DNA from: Flavisolibacter sp.
GTDB lineage: Bacteria > Bacteroidota > Bacteroidia > Chitinophagales > Chitinophagaceae
Reading direction: 5' to 3'
Assembly (NCBI GenBank): GCA_017745135.1
Contig: JAGIAB010000016.1
Location: 1 to 20,055, forward strand
DNA: 20,055 nucleotides
A model generated the notes under the pieces. That model was not told where the DNA came from, did not search any database, and saw nothing but the letters and a program-made list of their open reading frames with translations. A program made the translations under genes and the position numbers. Position 1 is the stretch's first letter; each line of letters begins with the position of its first letter. Below, piece after piece: positions 1 through 8,374 of this stretch.

Positions 1-494
1 TGGCAAAAACTCTCATTGGTCTTGCACCTGCTTCACTGGCACTTCAACTGATTAATATTGGAGAACTCCCTTTATATAATGAAGACCTGGAAGCAACACT
101 ACCTGATCAATGGAAAGTATTCCGTGATGAAATTAAAACGTTTGACGGTGTTCTTTTCGTAACTCCTGAATACAACCGATCAGTTCCCGCTGTTTTAAAA
201 AATGCTATTGATGTAGGCTCACGTCCTTACGGAAAAAGTGTGTGGAATGGAAAGCCGGGTGCCGTGGTAAGTGTGTCTCCGGGTAGCATCGGTGGATTTG
301 GAGCCAACCATCATCTTCGTCAATCACTGGTATTTATAAATGTTCCGGCCATGCCGCAGCCTGAAACTTACATAGGCGGTGCGGCAAAATTGTTTGATGA
401 AAGTGGAACCCTTACCAATGAATCGACAAAGGAGTTTATGAAGAAGTTTATAGAGGCTTTTGCACATTGGGTTGATCTCAATTTGAAAAACTAG
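1..494 (+). CDS. NADPH-dependent FMN reductase (3' part, start outside window)
   Basis: The open frame enters from the left edge (first full codon at base 3) and ends at TAG 492-494, giving about 163 residues. It contains the block TPEYNRSVPAVLKNAIDVGS, the hallmark of the flavodoxin-fold NAD(P)H-dependent FMN reductase / quinone reductase family (PF03358; SsuE, ChrR and YieF relatives). The next part, GKPGAVVSVSPGSIGGFGA, is the usual second nucleotide-facing loop of this family. Members are cytosolic, bind FMN and reduce quinones, flavins or other acceptors with NAD(P)H. Family length is about 180-190 residues, so only roughly the first 20-25 residues are missing. A GTG at 240 lies inside the conserved domain and is not the start. 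The physiological acceptor cannot be read from the sequence. The gene is followed after 78 bp by a co-directional short-chain dehydrogenase. Confidence 0.88.
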   Translation, partial: AKTLIGLAPASLALQLINIGELPLYNEDLEATLPDQWKVFRDEIKTFDGVLFVTPEYNRSVPAVLKNAIDVGSRPYGKSVWNGKPGAVVSVSPGSIGGFGANHHLRQSLVFINVPAMPQPETYIGGAAKLFDESGTLTNESTKEFMKKFIEAFAHWVDLNLKN

Positions 495-572
495 CTTTTT
501 AAAAAAGTAAAAGAGAATGTTTAATAATGTTCAAGAAAGAAATCATTTGAAGTACCATCAAATTTTTACGGT

Positions 573-1334
573 ATGAACCGACGGGTTTTAATAACAGCCG
601 GCGCCTCAGGCATTGGACTGGAAATAGCAAAAGCATTTGCTGCAAACGGGGACAGGGTATTTGTGTGTGATATCAATGCAGAGGCATTAAAGACAGTGGA
701 ACAAAATGTGCCCAGAATGATTACAACAGTTTGCGATGTCTCTAAACGCGATGACATCGAAAAAATGGTTGCCTTTGGCGCTGAGAAATTAGGTGGTTAT
801 GATGTCTTGATAAACAATGCAGGTATCGCAGGTCCTACCGCTGCGGTGGAAGACATAAATCCTGATGATTGGGAAAAAGTGATGCAGGTTGATCTGAACG
901 GCACCTTCAATGTTACAAGGCTTGTGATTCCTTATCTGAAGAAATCCTCAGCAGGTATTATCGTTAATATGTCCTCTGTTGCAGGAAGGTTTGGTTACGA
1001 GAACAGAAGCCCCTACGCTACTGCAAAATGGGGGATTATCGGATTTACGAAAACACTTTCTATCGAATTGGGAAAATACGGCATCCGGGCCAATGCCATA
1101 CTACCCGGTGCTGTGGCAGGACCCAGAATAGAAAAAGTATTGCAGGGAAGAGCAGATGTTAACCATACAACAGTAGAAGAAGAAAAACAAAATGCCATGG
1201 CAGCACAATCCATCAAACAATTTGTAGATCCAAAAGACATTGCAGCCCTCGCCGTATTTCTTGCATCAGACGCTGCTAAAATGATCTCGGGACAAATGAT
1301 GAATATCGACGGAGATATGCAGAAAGCCTCTTAA
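573..1334 (+). CDS. SDR family oxidoreductase (classical short-chain dehydrogenase)
   Basis: This is a 253-residue protein, the normal length for a classical SDR. The Rossmann glycine motif TAGASGIG is at residues 8-15, an acidic residue at the end of beta-2 (D33 in VCDIN) suggests NAD(H) rather than NADP(H), and NNAG is at 81-84. The catalytic set is N110, S135, Y148 and K152 (SPYATAK). The C-terminal substrate-lid segment is present, ending in a typical ISGQMMNIDGDMQ strand. The protein is cytosolic and probably oxidises an alcohol or reduces a ketone; the substrate cannot be inferred. The ATG at 573 directly begins the first beta strand. There is no good Shine-Dalgarno sequence, as is common in Bacteroidota. 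The DoxX gene follows 22 nt later and may be co-transcribed. Confidence 0.93.
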   Translation: MNRRVLITAGASGIGLEIAKAFAANGDRVFVCDINAEALKTVEQNVPRMITTVCDVSKRDDIEKMVAFGAEKLGGYDVLINNAGIAGPTAAVEDINPDDWEKVMQVDLNGTFNVTRLVIPYLKKSSAGIIVNMSSVAGRFGYENRSPYATAKWGIIGFTKTLSIELGKYGIRANAILPGAVAGPRIEKVLQGRADVNHTTVEEEKQNAMAAQSIKQFVDPKDIAALAVFLASDAAKMISGQMMNIDGDMQKAS

Positions 1335-1356
1335 ATCACTTTCAAATACAGTGTAT

Positions 1357-1824
1357 ATGTCACAAATAACTACAGCAACTAAAAACAATGTCATTGAGTT
1401 TAGTCGGCTCACTTTTTTACGCATTGTCCTCGGTGTCATTCTGATCTGGAAGGGGATCACTTTTGTTCATGACATCACCCGGTTGGAATTCCTTATAAAA
1501 CAAACCGGTGTGGGTGTCTTTACACAGAATGATGGTGTACTGGCTTTACTGGTAACTATGCTGACTTTGTTGTGCGGCTTTTTTATTACAGTGGGCTTGT
1601 TTACCCGTATTGCATCCATTATTCAGATTCCAGTCGTGTTGGTGGCGCTTTTGTTTGTACACATAAAAACCATAGACCGTAACGGGTTTGAATTGGTACT
1701 TACAATTGCCGTACTTGCTTTACTGATCCTGTTTGCTATAAAGGGAAGTGGTACATTTTCAGCGGATGAATATTTTCGAAGAGGAGCGGAACTGGATAAG
1801 GCTTCGGATAGCGCTTTGCATTAG
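1357..1824 (+). CDS. DoxX family membrane protein
   Basis: From the ATG at 1357 this is 155 residues with four hydrophobic helices at about 17-37, 60-80, 84-103 and 110-128, the DoxX/DoxD-like arrangement. The first helix carries the family-like segment LRIVLGVILIWKGI, and GFFITVGLFTRIAS forms the turn between helices 2 and 3. DoxX proteins sit in the inner membrane; some are linked to quinone or thiosulfate redox chemistry, but most have no known function. A GTG at 1351 would add only two residues, so the ATG is preferred. The gene follows the first SDR by 22 nt in the same direction. A short perfect hairpin begins at the last base of its stop codon. The assignment is firm at family level only. 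Confidence 0.85.
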   Translation: MSQITTATKNNVIEFSRLTFLRIVLGVILIWKGITFVHDITRLEFLIKQTGVGVFTQNDGVLALLVTMLTLLCGFFITVGLFTRIASIIQIPVVLVALLFVHIKTIDRNGFELVLTIAVLALLILFAIKGSGTFSADEYFRRGAELDKASDSALH

Positions 1825-1838
1825 CCGGTGAAACCGGC
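1824..1838 (+). other. Short GC-rich hairpin after the DoxX stop
   Basis: GCCGGT (1824-1829) and ACCGGC (1833-1838) form a perfect 6-bp stem around a GAA loop, starting at the last base of the DoxX stop codon. No T-tract follows, so it is not a canonical intrinsic terminator. It may protect or terminate the upstream message. It also covers a GTG at 1828, which argues against translation of the next gene starting there. Confidence 0.4.
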
Positions 1839-1881
1839 CTTGGTATGTCCAACCATCTTTTGTAACTCATCAATCATTGTT

Positions 1882-3486
1882 ATGCAACCTGTAAAAACAA
1901 TTTCACTAATGATAATTTTTGCCAGCTTCTGCATGAATGCCTGCAAAGAAACCGGCGGCAAATCCAACACCGCAAATAACAAGGTTTTAAAAATTGACCC
2001 CGCCTCAATGAAACGCATCGGCAGTGTGGATGAACGGTATCAGTCCTATAATGTGGAAATGGTAGAAGTAGTGGGTGGTGATTTCTGGAAGCCCTATAAA
2101 ACGATGGACAGCCTGCCACCACTGGAGGCGGTATCCACTTACGATGTTTCACAAAAAAACGAGCAATTGTACCGGAAACTGGCACCCATTAACCTCGCTG
2201 ATAAACGGCTGCTGACTTTAGCCAAAGCACTTGCCCCGGCGTATGTACGGGTAAGTGGCACCTGGGCCAACGCGGTTTATTTCCAGGATAATGATGCCCC
2301 GCCGGCAAAGGCGCCAGCGGGTTTTGTAAACGTATTGACCCGAAGCCAATGGAAAGGCGTGCTTGATTTTTTAAAAGCCACTGGTGGTAAGCTGGTTACT
2401 TCCTTTGCCGTTTCGAACGGGGTACGGGACGCCCAGGGCGTGTGGACGCCAAAAGAAGCGCAGAAAATTGCAGCTTATACCAGAAGCCAGGGTGGCGAAA
2501 TCGCCGCGGCCGAACTGTTTAATGAACCCACCATGCCTACGGCAGGAGGAGAAATGAACAAGAACTACGATGCCGTCAATTTTGCAAAAGATGTAGCGGC
2601 TTTTAATGCATGGGCCAAAAAAGAAGTACCGAACATGCTAACGCTTGGTCCCGGTTCTGTGGGCGAAGGCATTCCGGGGGTATCCTTTTCTATGCTTGGC
2701 GTAAAAGTACTGACGACAGACGCCATGCTATCGGCAGAACCAAAGCCCGTATTTGATGTTTTTTCGTATCACTATTACGGGGCGGCTTCGGTGCGCATGA
2801 TCCGTAGCGGGCCATTTTCCATCAAAGCGGAAAATGCTCTCGACTCTGCATGGTTGCAGCGAACCGATACGGCGGCTGATTTTTACCTAAGCATGCGGGA
2901 TAAATACCTGCCCGGCAAACCGGTGTGGATCACAGAAACAGGCCAGGCAGCAGGCGGCGGTGATCCCTTTGCTGCTACCTACTTAGATTGCTTTCGCTAT
3001 CTGTATCAAATGGGCTCTTTAGCTAAAAAGGGATTGAAGGTAATTATGCACAATACCCTTGCTGCGAGTGAATATAGCTTGATTGACCAGGATACGCATC
3101 TGCCCAAACCCGATTACTGGGCGGCCTTGTTATGGGCAAAACTGATGGGTACCGAAGTGTATGATGCGGGTAAGGGAGGCCCGGGTGTTTATTTATTTGC
3201 CCACAATACAAAAGGGCGTCCGGGCAGTATGACGCTCTTAATTATCAATACCAATAAAGCCGGGGCTCCTGTTCAAATTCCTTCTGATGGAGACCAATAT
3301 ACTTTAACCGCTCAAAACTTGCAGGACAGCACTGTGATGCTCAACGGACAGAAATTGCAATTAGGTTCGAACGATGCTTTGCCTGAAATAAAAGCAAAAG
3401 CAATTAAGGCAGGCGACTTGCAACTGCCGGCATTCAGTATCAGTTTTATCACTTTTAAAAATACAGGTAATACAAATGGCAGGTAA
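1882..3486 (+). CDS. Putative lipoprotein glycoside hydrolase, GH79 (heparanase / beta-glucuronidase)-like
   Basis: From ATG 1882 the product is 534 residues. Residues 1-21 (MQPVKTISLMIIFASFCMNAC) form a signal peptide with a possible lipoprotein cysteine at position 21, so the enzyme is probably exported and lipid-anchored. A (beta/alpha)8-type hydrolase follows. ELFNEP carries the expected acid/base glutamate (E215) and PVWITETGQA the expected nucleophile (E352). The stretch GLKVIMHNTLAASEYSLID and then PKPDYWAALLWAKLMGT closely follows the arrangement in heparanase-type GH79 enzymes, and a C-terminal beta domain (about 430-534) completes it. GH79 members cleave beta-glucuronides or heparan-type chains; the substrate here is unknown. 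No SusC/SusD pair is nearby. A frame-open GTG at 1828 lies in a hairpin and would place 18 residues before the signal peptide. The gene is more GC-rich than its neighbours. Other clan GH-A families remain possible. Confidence 0.68.
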   Translation: MQPVKTISLMIIFASFCMNACKETGGKSNTANNKVLKIDPASMKRIGSVDERYQSYNVEMVEVVGGDFWKPYKTMDSLPPLEAVSTYDVSQKNEQLYRKLAPINLADKRLLTLAKALAPAYVRVSGTWANAVYFQDNDAPPAKAPAGFVNVLTRSQWKGVLDFLKATGGKLVTSFAVSNGVRDAQGVWTPKEAQKIAAYTRSQGGEIAAAELFNEPTMPTAGGEMNKNYDAVNFAKDVAAFNAWAKKEVPNMLTLGPGSVGEGIPGVSFSMLGVKVLTTDAMLSAEPKPVFDVFSYHYYGAASVRMIRSGPFSIKAENALDSAWLQRTDTAADFYLSMRDKYLPGKPVWITETGQAAGGGDPFAATYLDCFRYLYQMGSLAKKGLKVIMHNTLAASEYSLIDQDTHLPKPDYWAALLWAKLMGTEVYDAGKGGPGVYLFAHNTKGRPGSMTLLIINTNKAGAPVQIPSDGDQYTLTAQNLQDSTVMLNGQKLQLGSNDALPEIKAKAIKAGDLQLPAFSISFITFKNTGNTNGR

Positions 3487-3521
3487 TACATTCTTTCATT
3501 AATTAAATAAAACTTACAGCC

Positions 3522-4280
3522 ATGAAAAAGTTAGAAAATAAAGTAGCGATTATCACTGGCGGTGGCGGCAGTATTGGCAAAATAACCGCGAGGCTCTTTT
3601 TAGATGAGGGTGCAAAAGTGTTGTTGGTAGATATGAATAAAGAAGCACTTCAAAAAACTGTTGACGAATTGGGAGGAAACAACGTTCGGTTTAGCGTTGC
3701 AGATGTAACTAAATCGGAGCAGGTGCAACAATATGTTGCTGATGCAGTAAAATTTTTTGGTAAAATAGATGTCTTCTTTAATAATGCAGGTATTGAAGGC
3801 GTAGTTAAACCAATTACGGAATATCCTGAAGATATGTTCGATAAAGTGATTGCCATAAACGTAAAAGGTGTTTGGTTAGGTAACAAGTACGTATTACCCC
3901 AAATGAATGATGGGGGAAGTGTCATACTTACATCGTCTGTTGCCGGGCTAAATGGTAGTCCTAATGTCAGTGCCTACATCACAAGCAAACATGCGGTTGT
4001 AGGTATCATGCGTGCTACTTCGGTAGAAGCTGCCCCAAGAAAAATCAGGGTGAATACTATTCACCCTTCGCCTGTTGATAACAGAATGATGCGATCTTTA
4101 GAAGAAGGTTTTGCACCAGGCCACGCCGAGGCTGCAAAAAAAGAACTCGAAAAATCAATTCCATTAGGACGGTATGCTGAACCGGTGGATATTGCGAGGT
4201 TAGTACTTTTCATGGCAAGCGATGATAGTAAATTTATAACAGGTACCACCCAGGTTGTTGATGGCGGATTGAGTGTCTAA
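3522..4280 (+). CDS. SDR family oxidoreductase (classical short-chain dehydrogenase)
   Basis: This is a 252-residue classical SDR. TGGGGSIG at residues 12-19 is the cofactor loop, D37 (LLVDMN) at the end of beta-2 indicates NAD(H) preference, and NNAG is at 87-90. The catalytic residues are S139, Y152 and K156 in SAYITSKHA. The C-terminus PVDIARLVLFMASDDSKFITGTTQVVDGG is the usual SDR ending. The ATG at 3522 is followed at once by the first strand (KLENKVAIITGG), supporting this start. It lies 35 bp after the hydrolase gene. The protein is only distantly similar to the SDR at 573-1334, so this is not a recent tandem duplication. The substrate is not inferable. Confidence 0.93.
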   Translation: MKKLENKVAIITGGGGSIGKITARLFLDEGAKVLLVDMNKEALQKTVDELGGNNVRFSVADVTKSEQVQQYVADAVKFFGKIDVFFNNAGIEGVVKPITEYPEDMFDKVIAINVKGVWLGNKYVLPQMNDGGSVILTSSVAGLNGSPNVSAYITSKHAVVGIMRATSVEAAPRKIRVNTIHPSPVDNRMMRSLEEGFAPGHAEAAKKELEKSIPLGRYAEPVDIARLVLFMASDDSKFITGTTQVVDGGLSV

Positions 4281-4384
4281 TAACAAAGCTATCCTTCATC
4301 GAGTCCTGATAAAGGCTCTTCTCCGAAAATGTTTTTTCCGGTCACTAACACTTTAATTGCAAATGAACATTTGAAAAAGGTAAA

Positions 4385-5662
4385 ATGAAAAAAGAGATCG
4401 TAATTATAGGCGGTGGTTTTGCAGGGATCAACCTGGCAAGGAATTTAAGTAATGTAAAAGATTTTCATGTTACGCTTGTCGATAAGAATAACTACAATTT
4501 TTTCCCGCCTCTCTTGTATCAGGTAGCCACCGGCTTTCTGGAAGCTTCCAATATCAGTTATCCTTTCCGCAAACTTTTTCATGGAAAAAAGAACAGCAAC
4601 TTTCGTTTGGGAGAGTTGCAAAAAATTGTTCCGGAAGAAAATAAGGTGTTTTTGTCTACTGGTGAGCTATCTTACGATTACCTGGTTTTGGCTACAGGAA
4701 CAGAAAGTAATTTTTTTGGAATAGAAAATATCCGCAGGTACGCCCTTCCGATGAAGACAGTGGATGATGCAATTGAAATGCGCAATACACTTCTTCAAAA
4801 GGCTGAAGAAGCCACGATTCCCGCTGACGATGCTGAAAGACGGAAACTCAGCACCGTTGTTATCGCAGGCGGCGGTCCCACTGGTGTTGAAGTGGCAGGC
4901 ATGCTTGCTGAAATGCGGATAAATATTCTTGAAAAAGATTATCCCGAGTTATCAAGCAATCAGTTTCGTATTATCCTCGTCGACGGGGCACCGGTATTGC
5001 TGACTCCCATGAGTGAAAAATCACAAAAATATACTTACGAAGCACTGTTTAAAATGGGTGTGGAAATAAAACTGAATAAGCAGGTGAAAGATTATATAGA
5101 TGATACCGTGATGTTCGCCGATGGAGAATCCTTGCAAACAAAATTATTGATTTGGACGGCAGGAGTAACATCCAAAGTGTTCGACGGAATTCCGAAAGAG
5201 TGTTATGGGAGGGGCAAAAGGTTATTAGTTGATGAATACAACAAAGTGCAAGGCATGCAAAATATATATGCCATTGGTGATACCTGTTTGCAAACAACAG
5301 ATAAAAACTTTCCGAATGGACATCCGCAATTGGCACAGCCAGCCATTCAGCAGGGAAAAAACCTGGCGAGAAATTTAGTAGCGATGCAGGAACAAAAGCC
5401 GCTTACTGCCTTCTCTTATTATGACAAGGGGTCAATGGCCATCATAGGAAGAAATAAGGCAGTGGCTGAAATTCCAAAGCCGAAAATGATTATTAAGGGA
5501 TGGTTTGCCTGGGTCGCCTGGTTGTTCGTACATCTTTATTCATTGATCAATTACCGCAACAGGATCAAAACGATGTATAACTGGACGACAGCTTATTTTA
5601 CTAAAGACCAATCGCTGCGAATGATCATCCGGCCCTCTGACAGGAAAAAGCAGGAAGTATAA
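4385..5662 (+). CDS. ndh: NAD(P)/FAD-dependent oxidoreductase, type II NADH:quinone dehydrogenase (NDH-2)
   Basis: The 425-residue protein has two Rossmann folds: GGGFAG at residues 9-14 binds FAD and VVIAGGGPTGVEVAG (about 158-172) binds NADH. ATG-type FAD contacts appear in LVLATGTES (100-108) and in NIYAIGDT (293-300, with D299). The segment AQPAIQQG (317-324) matches the quinone-site motif of NDH-2. A C-terminal amphipathic/hydrophobic anchor, about 371-400 (KGWFAWVAWLFVHLYSLINY), fits peripheral inner-membrane binding. NDH-2 passes electrons from NADH to menaquinone without pumping protons. The ATG at 4385 sits directly before the first beta strand. A 104-bp spacer separates it from the SDR upstream. 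The main alternative is another member of the same disulfide-reductase-like superfamily, but the quinone motif and anchor favour NDH-2. Confidence 0.9.
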   Translation: MKKEIVIIGGGFAGINLARNLSNVKDFHVTLVDKNNYNFFPPLLYQVATGFLEASNISYPFRKLFHGKKNSNFRLGELQKIVPEENKVFLSTGELSYDYLVLATGTESNFFGIENIRRYALPMKTVDDAIEMRNTLLQKAEEATIPADDAERRKLSTVVIAGGGPTGVEVAGMLAEMRINILEKDYPELSSNQFRIILVDGAPVLLTPMSEKSQKYTYEALFKMGVEIKLNKQVKDYIDDTVMFADGESLQTKLLIWTAGVTSKVFDGIPKECYGRGKRLLVDEYNKVQGMQNIYAIGDTCLQTTDKNFPNGHPQLAQPAIQQGKNLARNLVAMQEQKPLTAFSYYDKGSMAIIGRNKAVAEIPKPKMIIKGWFAWVAWLFVHLYSLINYRNRIKTMYNWTTAYFTKDQSLRMIIRPSDRKKQEV

Positions 5663-5741
5663 AGTTGTTTCGACCTTTATTAAACCAGGAAGCTATATCA
5701 CATTCATGAAAAAAAGGAAAATCAGGTGTTTTGAATAGTGT

Positions 5742-5768
5742 GCAGTCCGTAAATGCAGTCCGTTACGG
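5742..5768. promoter_or_regulatory. Direct and inverted repeat upstream of the HtrA-like gene (possible operator)
   Basis: GCAGTCCGT occurs at 5742-5750 and again at 5755-5763, a 13-nt period. The same stretch contains the inverted pair CCGTAA (5747-5752) and TTACGG (5763-5768). It lies in the 236-bp gap between the NDH-2 and HtrA-like genes, about 130 bp before the latter. Repeats of this kind can be regulator binding sites, but no regulator gene is near and chance is possible. Confidence 0.25.
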
Positions 5769-5898
5769 AAAAATAAAGAATTGAAAGCGACCATCAGCAG
5801 GAACAAATTGAATTTATCAACAACCACTTATTTGATGTATAGGATAAAACGGTAGCCGTACTTAAACACTGAGTTTAAAAAGAAAAAAGTAAAAAGGA

Positions 5899-7374
5899 AT
5901 GAAAGAACTAACCATGCACCTGTTCCGCGTTTGCCTCTGTGTGACTGTAGCAACAGGACTTTTAGTTTCTTGCAGAAATAAGGTAACGGGTGATGCTCAG
6001 TCGAAAAACAATAATGGTGGTTTTCCTCAACGGACATCTGCCAACAGAAAGACCTCTGGTAATAACGATTTTGTGATTGCAGCTAAAGCAGTTACTCCTG
6101 GTGTTGTACATATTAAAACAACATACGGAAACAGTCAAATACCAGGAAGTTTTTTTGAGAACAATTATGGACGAGGTGGTACACGGATGGGATCCGGGTC
6201 AGGTGTCGTGATCAATGCAGATGGCTATATTGCTACGAATAATCATGTAGTGCAAAATGCCAGCGGGGTAGAAGTGGTCTTTCCCGACCGCCGCAGCTTC
6301 GCCGCTAAAATGGTAGGTCGTGATCCCGATACCGATCTTGCTTTATTAAAAGTGGAAGCAAAAAATCTTCCATTTGTTGCTTTGGGTAATTCAGACGATG
6401 CGCTGGTGGGTGAATGGGTATTGGCGGTGGGCTATCCCTATTCCATGAATACTACAGTAACGGCTGGTATTATCAGTGCAAAGGGGCGAAGCATCGGAAT
6501 TATAAACACCTTTTCTGTTCGCAATCAGCAGGGCAGTAGCGCCGTTGAGTCTTTTATACAAACAGATGCTGCTATCAATCCCGGCAACAGTGGTGGCGCT
6601 CTGGTAAATATGAATGGTGAATTGATCGGTATTAATACCGCCATCGCTTCGCTAACCGGTAGTTATGCCGGTTATGCATTCGCTATTCCCGTCAACCTTG
6701 CCAAAAAAATACTGGATGATCTAAAGGAATTTGGAACGGTAAAACGTGGCCTGCTTGGCGTTTCTTTTCCATCGCCGCTGGCAGAGGATCAGTACCTCAA
6801 GCAACAGGGCATAACGCCGGGCTCTGTGAAAGGCGTTTTTATAACAGGTGTACAAAAGGGTAGTGCAGCCGAAGCGGCCGGCCTGCAGGAAGGTGATATC
6901 ATTCAGCGAATAGATAGTGTTGAACTATACTCTTCCGCCGAATTTTCGGAACGAATAGCAAGACACCAGCCCGGTGATAAAATAAACATCGACTATTTGC
7001 GCAATGGAAAATCGCAAAGTACCACCGCTACTTTGAAAAATGAAGAAATACAATCACAGGTTACAACTGATGCGCAATCGCTGCGGAAAATTTATGACCG
7101 GCTGGGCGCAACATTTGCTCCGCTTAACGAAGCACTGAAACAACGCTATAATCTTGAGGCAGGAGTCGTCATAACCGAAATACAACGGGGTGGGTTTTTT
7201 GATCAACTGGGCATTCCGCCAGGAACAGTTATCGCCTATATTAATGGCAGGTCCGTAAGCAGCCCCCGGGATATTGATGAAGCACTGATGGCGGCCCAAA
7301 ACTCAAGAATACAGATCTTAGGCATAGCGCCGGATGGTTCACGCATTGCTTTCAATTTTTCACTCGGAGCGTAG
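5899..7374 (+). CDS. HtrA/DegP-type trypsin-like serine protease with two PDZ domains, putative lipoprotein
   Basis: This is a 491-residue protein. The N-terminus has a hydrophobic segment ending in LLVSC (C25), a good lipobox, so the mature enzyme is probably lipid-anchored. A Gly/Asn/Arg-rich linker leads to the protease domain (about 55-275) with the catalytic triad H116 (IATNNHVV), D146 (DTDLALLKV) and S231 (INPGNSGGAL). PDZ1 spans about 285-380 (SAAEAAGLQEGDIIQRIDS) and a more divergent PDZ2 about 400-488. HtrA proteases degrade or refold damaged envelope proteins, with PDZ domains sensing exposed C-termini. ATG 5899 is used; ATG 5914 would also leave a full signal peptide. A 236-bp gap upstream probably contains its promoter. 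All catalytic residues are present, so it should be active. Confidence 0.93.
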   Translation: MKELTMHLFRVCLCVTVATGLLVSCRNKVTGDAQSKNNNGGFPQRTSANRKTSGNNDFVIAAKAVTPGVVHIKTTYGNSQIPGSFFENNYGRGGTRMGSGSGVVINADGYIATNNHVVQNASGVEVVFPDRRSFAAKMVGRDPDTDLALLKVEAKNLPFVALGNSDDALVGEWVLAVGYPYSMNTTVTAGIISAKGRSIGIINTFSVRNQQGSSAVESFIQTDAAINPGNSGGALVNMNGELIGINTAIASLTGSYAGYAFAIPVNLAKKILDDLKEFGTVKRGLLGVSFPSPLAEDQYLKQQGITPGSVKGVFITGVQKGSAAEAAGLQEGDIIQRIDSVELYSSAEFSERIARHQPGDKINIDYLRNGKSQSTTATLKNEEIQSQVTTDAQSLRKIYDRLGATFAPLNEALKQRYNLEAGVVITEIQRGGFFDQLGIPPGTVIAYINGRSVSSPRDIDEALMAAQNSRIQILGIAPDGSRIAFNFSLGA

Positions 7375-7426
7375 TAAGCAATGAAAGGGATGGTAGCATT
7401 TATAACATTCAAAACAAGATAAAAAT

Positions 7427-7780
7427 ATGTTCCCGATTACCAGGGTGTACAGCGACAAAAACGGAGATACCAGATTTGAAGATAGTTTCATTCCACTAAA
7501 AGACGCAGGTAAGATCGGCTGGCTGTCCGAAGGCTTGCCGGCATCATCAATTATTTTTCGTGAAGTAGAGCCGGACTACGATTATAATTTTCACAATGCG
7601 CCTCAAAAACAGTATTTGATTCTGATTGACGGAGAAATAGAAATTGAAACCACCCTTGGGGAGAAAAGACAGTTTAAAGCAGGGGACGTTCTTTTATTAG
7701 AAGATACAGAAGGGAAAGGTCATAGAACAAAAAATCTGAAGCCAGTAAAAAGAAGATCAATTTTTATTACTGTTCCATAA
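7427..7780 (+). CDS. Small cupin-domain protein
   Basis: The product has 117 residues with a single cupin-like beta barrel. Motif 1 is degenerate around H56-QYLILIDGEIEIET (about 56-75), and motif 2 is FKAGDVLLLEDTEGKGHRTKN (about 83-103, H99). The glycine and proline spacing fits a conserved barrel, but the usual HxH metal pair of motif 1 is missing (only H56 is visible), so metal binding is uncertain. Small cupins of this type often act as enzymes or ligand sensors; no function can be assigned. The gene starts 52 bp after the protease in the same direction and ends 105 bp before the HPF-like gene. Confidence 0.72.
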   Translation: MFPITRVYSDKNGDTRFEDSFIPLKDAGKIGWLSEGLPASSIIFREVEPDYDYNFHNAPQKQYLILIDGEIEIETTLGEKRQFKAGDVLLLEDTEGKGHRTKNLKPVKRRSIFITVP

Positions 7781-7885
7781 AACGAAAGTAATAAAGATGT
7801 ATCGATGGATCACAGAACAGTGAAAGTCAAACATGGTGATCTGGCTTATAATTTTTTAGTATAGGAAATTTTTAAATCATCACAA

Positions 7886-8191
7886 ATGAACTATACCGAA
7901 AATTTTGAAGGCATCAAATTAGATGTACAGGCGGTGGATATTACCATCGGCGATAACCTTCAGCAAGAGATAAGAGATATGATCCAGCGGTTGCGGCGGC
8001 ATGTGTCGGAGGTGAATTGGGTGGATGTGTATTTCAATGAGAAAAGCGGCAAATCCACTGAGCAACGATCCGTCAGTGTCCGCTTTGGCATTCCCGGCAA
8101 CGATGCCTTTGCTTCCGACTCCGGTGATAATTTTATGGCGCTCTTGAAAAACGTGGAAGAAAAGCTGCGCCGCCAACTGGAGAAAAAATAA
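7886..8191 (+). CDS. HPF/RaiA-type ribosome hibernation factor (short form)
   Basis: The 101-residue protein matches the sigma-54 modulation / S30EA family fold (beta-alpha-beta-beta-beta-alpha): LDVQAVDITIGDNLQQEIRD (strand and first helix), WVDVYFNEKSGK, RSVSVRFGIPGND, and the C-terminal helix DNFMALLKNVEEKLRRQLEKK. It lacks the C-terminal dimerisation domain of long HPF, so it is of the short HPF/YfiA class. Such proteins bind the decoding region of the 30S subunit in stationary phase or stress and inactivate ribosomes. The fold match is clear, but the sequence is divergent from the housekeeping long HPF common in Bacteroidota, so this may be a paralogue. It sits upstream of a baeRF3-like gene, which also points to translation control. 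Confidence 0.8.
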   Translation: MNYTENFEGIKLDVQAVDITIGDNLQQEIRDMIQRLRRHVSEVNWVDVYFNEKSGKSTEQRSVSVRFGIPGNDAFASDSGDNFMALLKNVEEKLRRQLEKK

Positions 8192-8374
8192 ATGGAATAA
8201 AGCGGAATCTTCTTAAAAGTATAAGTCCAGGACACCATACCACTGACGTTTTCCCTTCTCCTTGAAGACAACTAAAAGCACCCTGAAAAAACAAAGTGTA
8301 AACTACTTGTTGCCACAAGCAATGCATACTCGCCTGCACGGCAACAGGAAAACAAACACCTTAAAACCTAAAAT
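8192..8374. other. Intergenic stretch without a supported gene
   Basis: These 183 bases between the HPF-like gene and the frameshifted gene hold no convincing reading frame. The only structure seen is a 7-bp inverted pair, TGTTGCC and GGCAACA, in the last 65 bases, too widely spaced to call a terminator. A promoter for the downstream genes probably lies here, but I cannot point to one. Confidence 0.4.

Noticed and set aside
1828..1881. Longer GTG start for the GH79-like protein
   Set aside because: It lies inside a hairpin, 3 nt after the DoxX stop, and puts 18 residues before a good signal peptide that starts at ATG 1882.
573..4280. The two SDR genes as a recent duplication
   Set aside because: Their sequences agree only at family motifs and the genes are separated by two unrelated genes.
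4340..4384. Promoter-like AACATTTG before the NDH-2 gene
   Set aside because: It departs from TAnnTTTG and lies only about 10 nt from the start codon, leaving no room for a leader.
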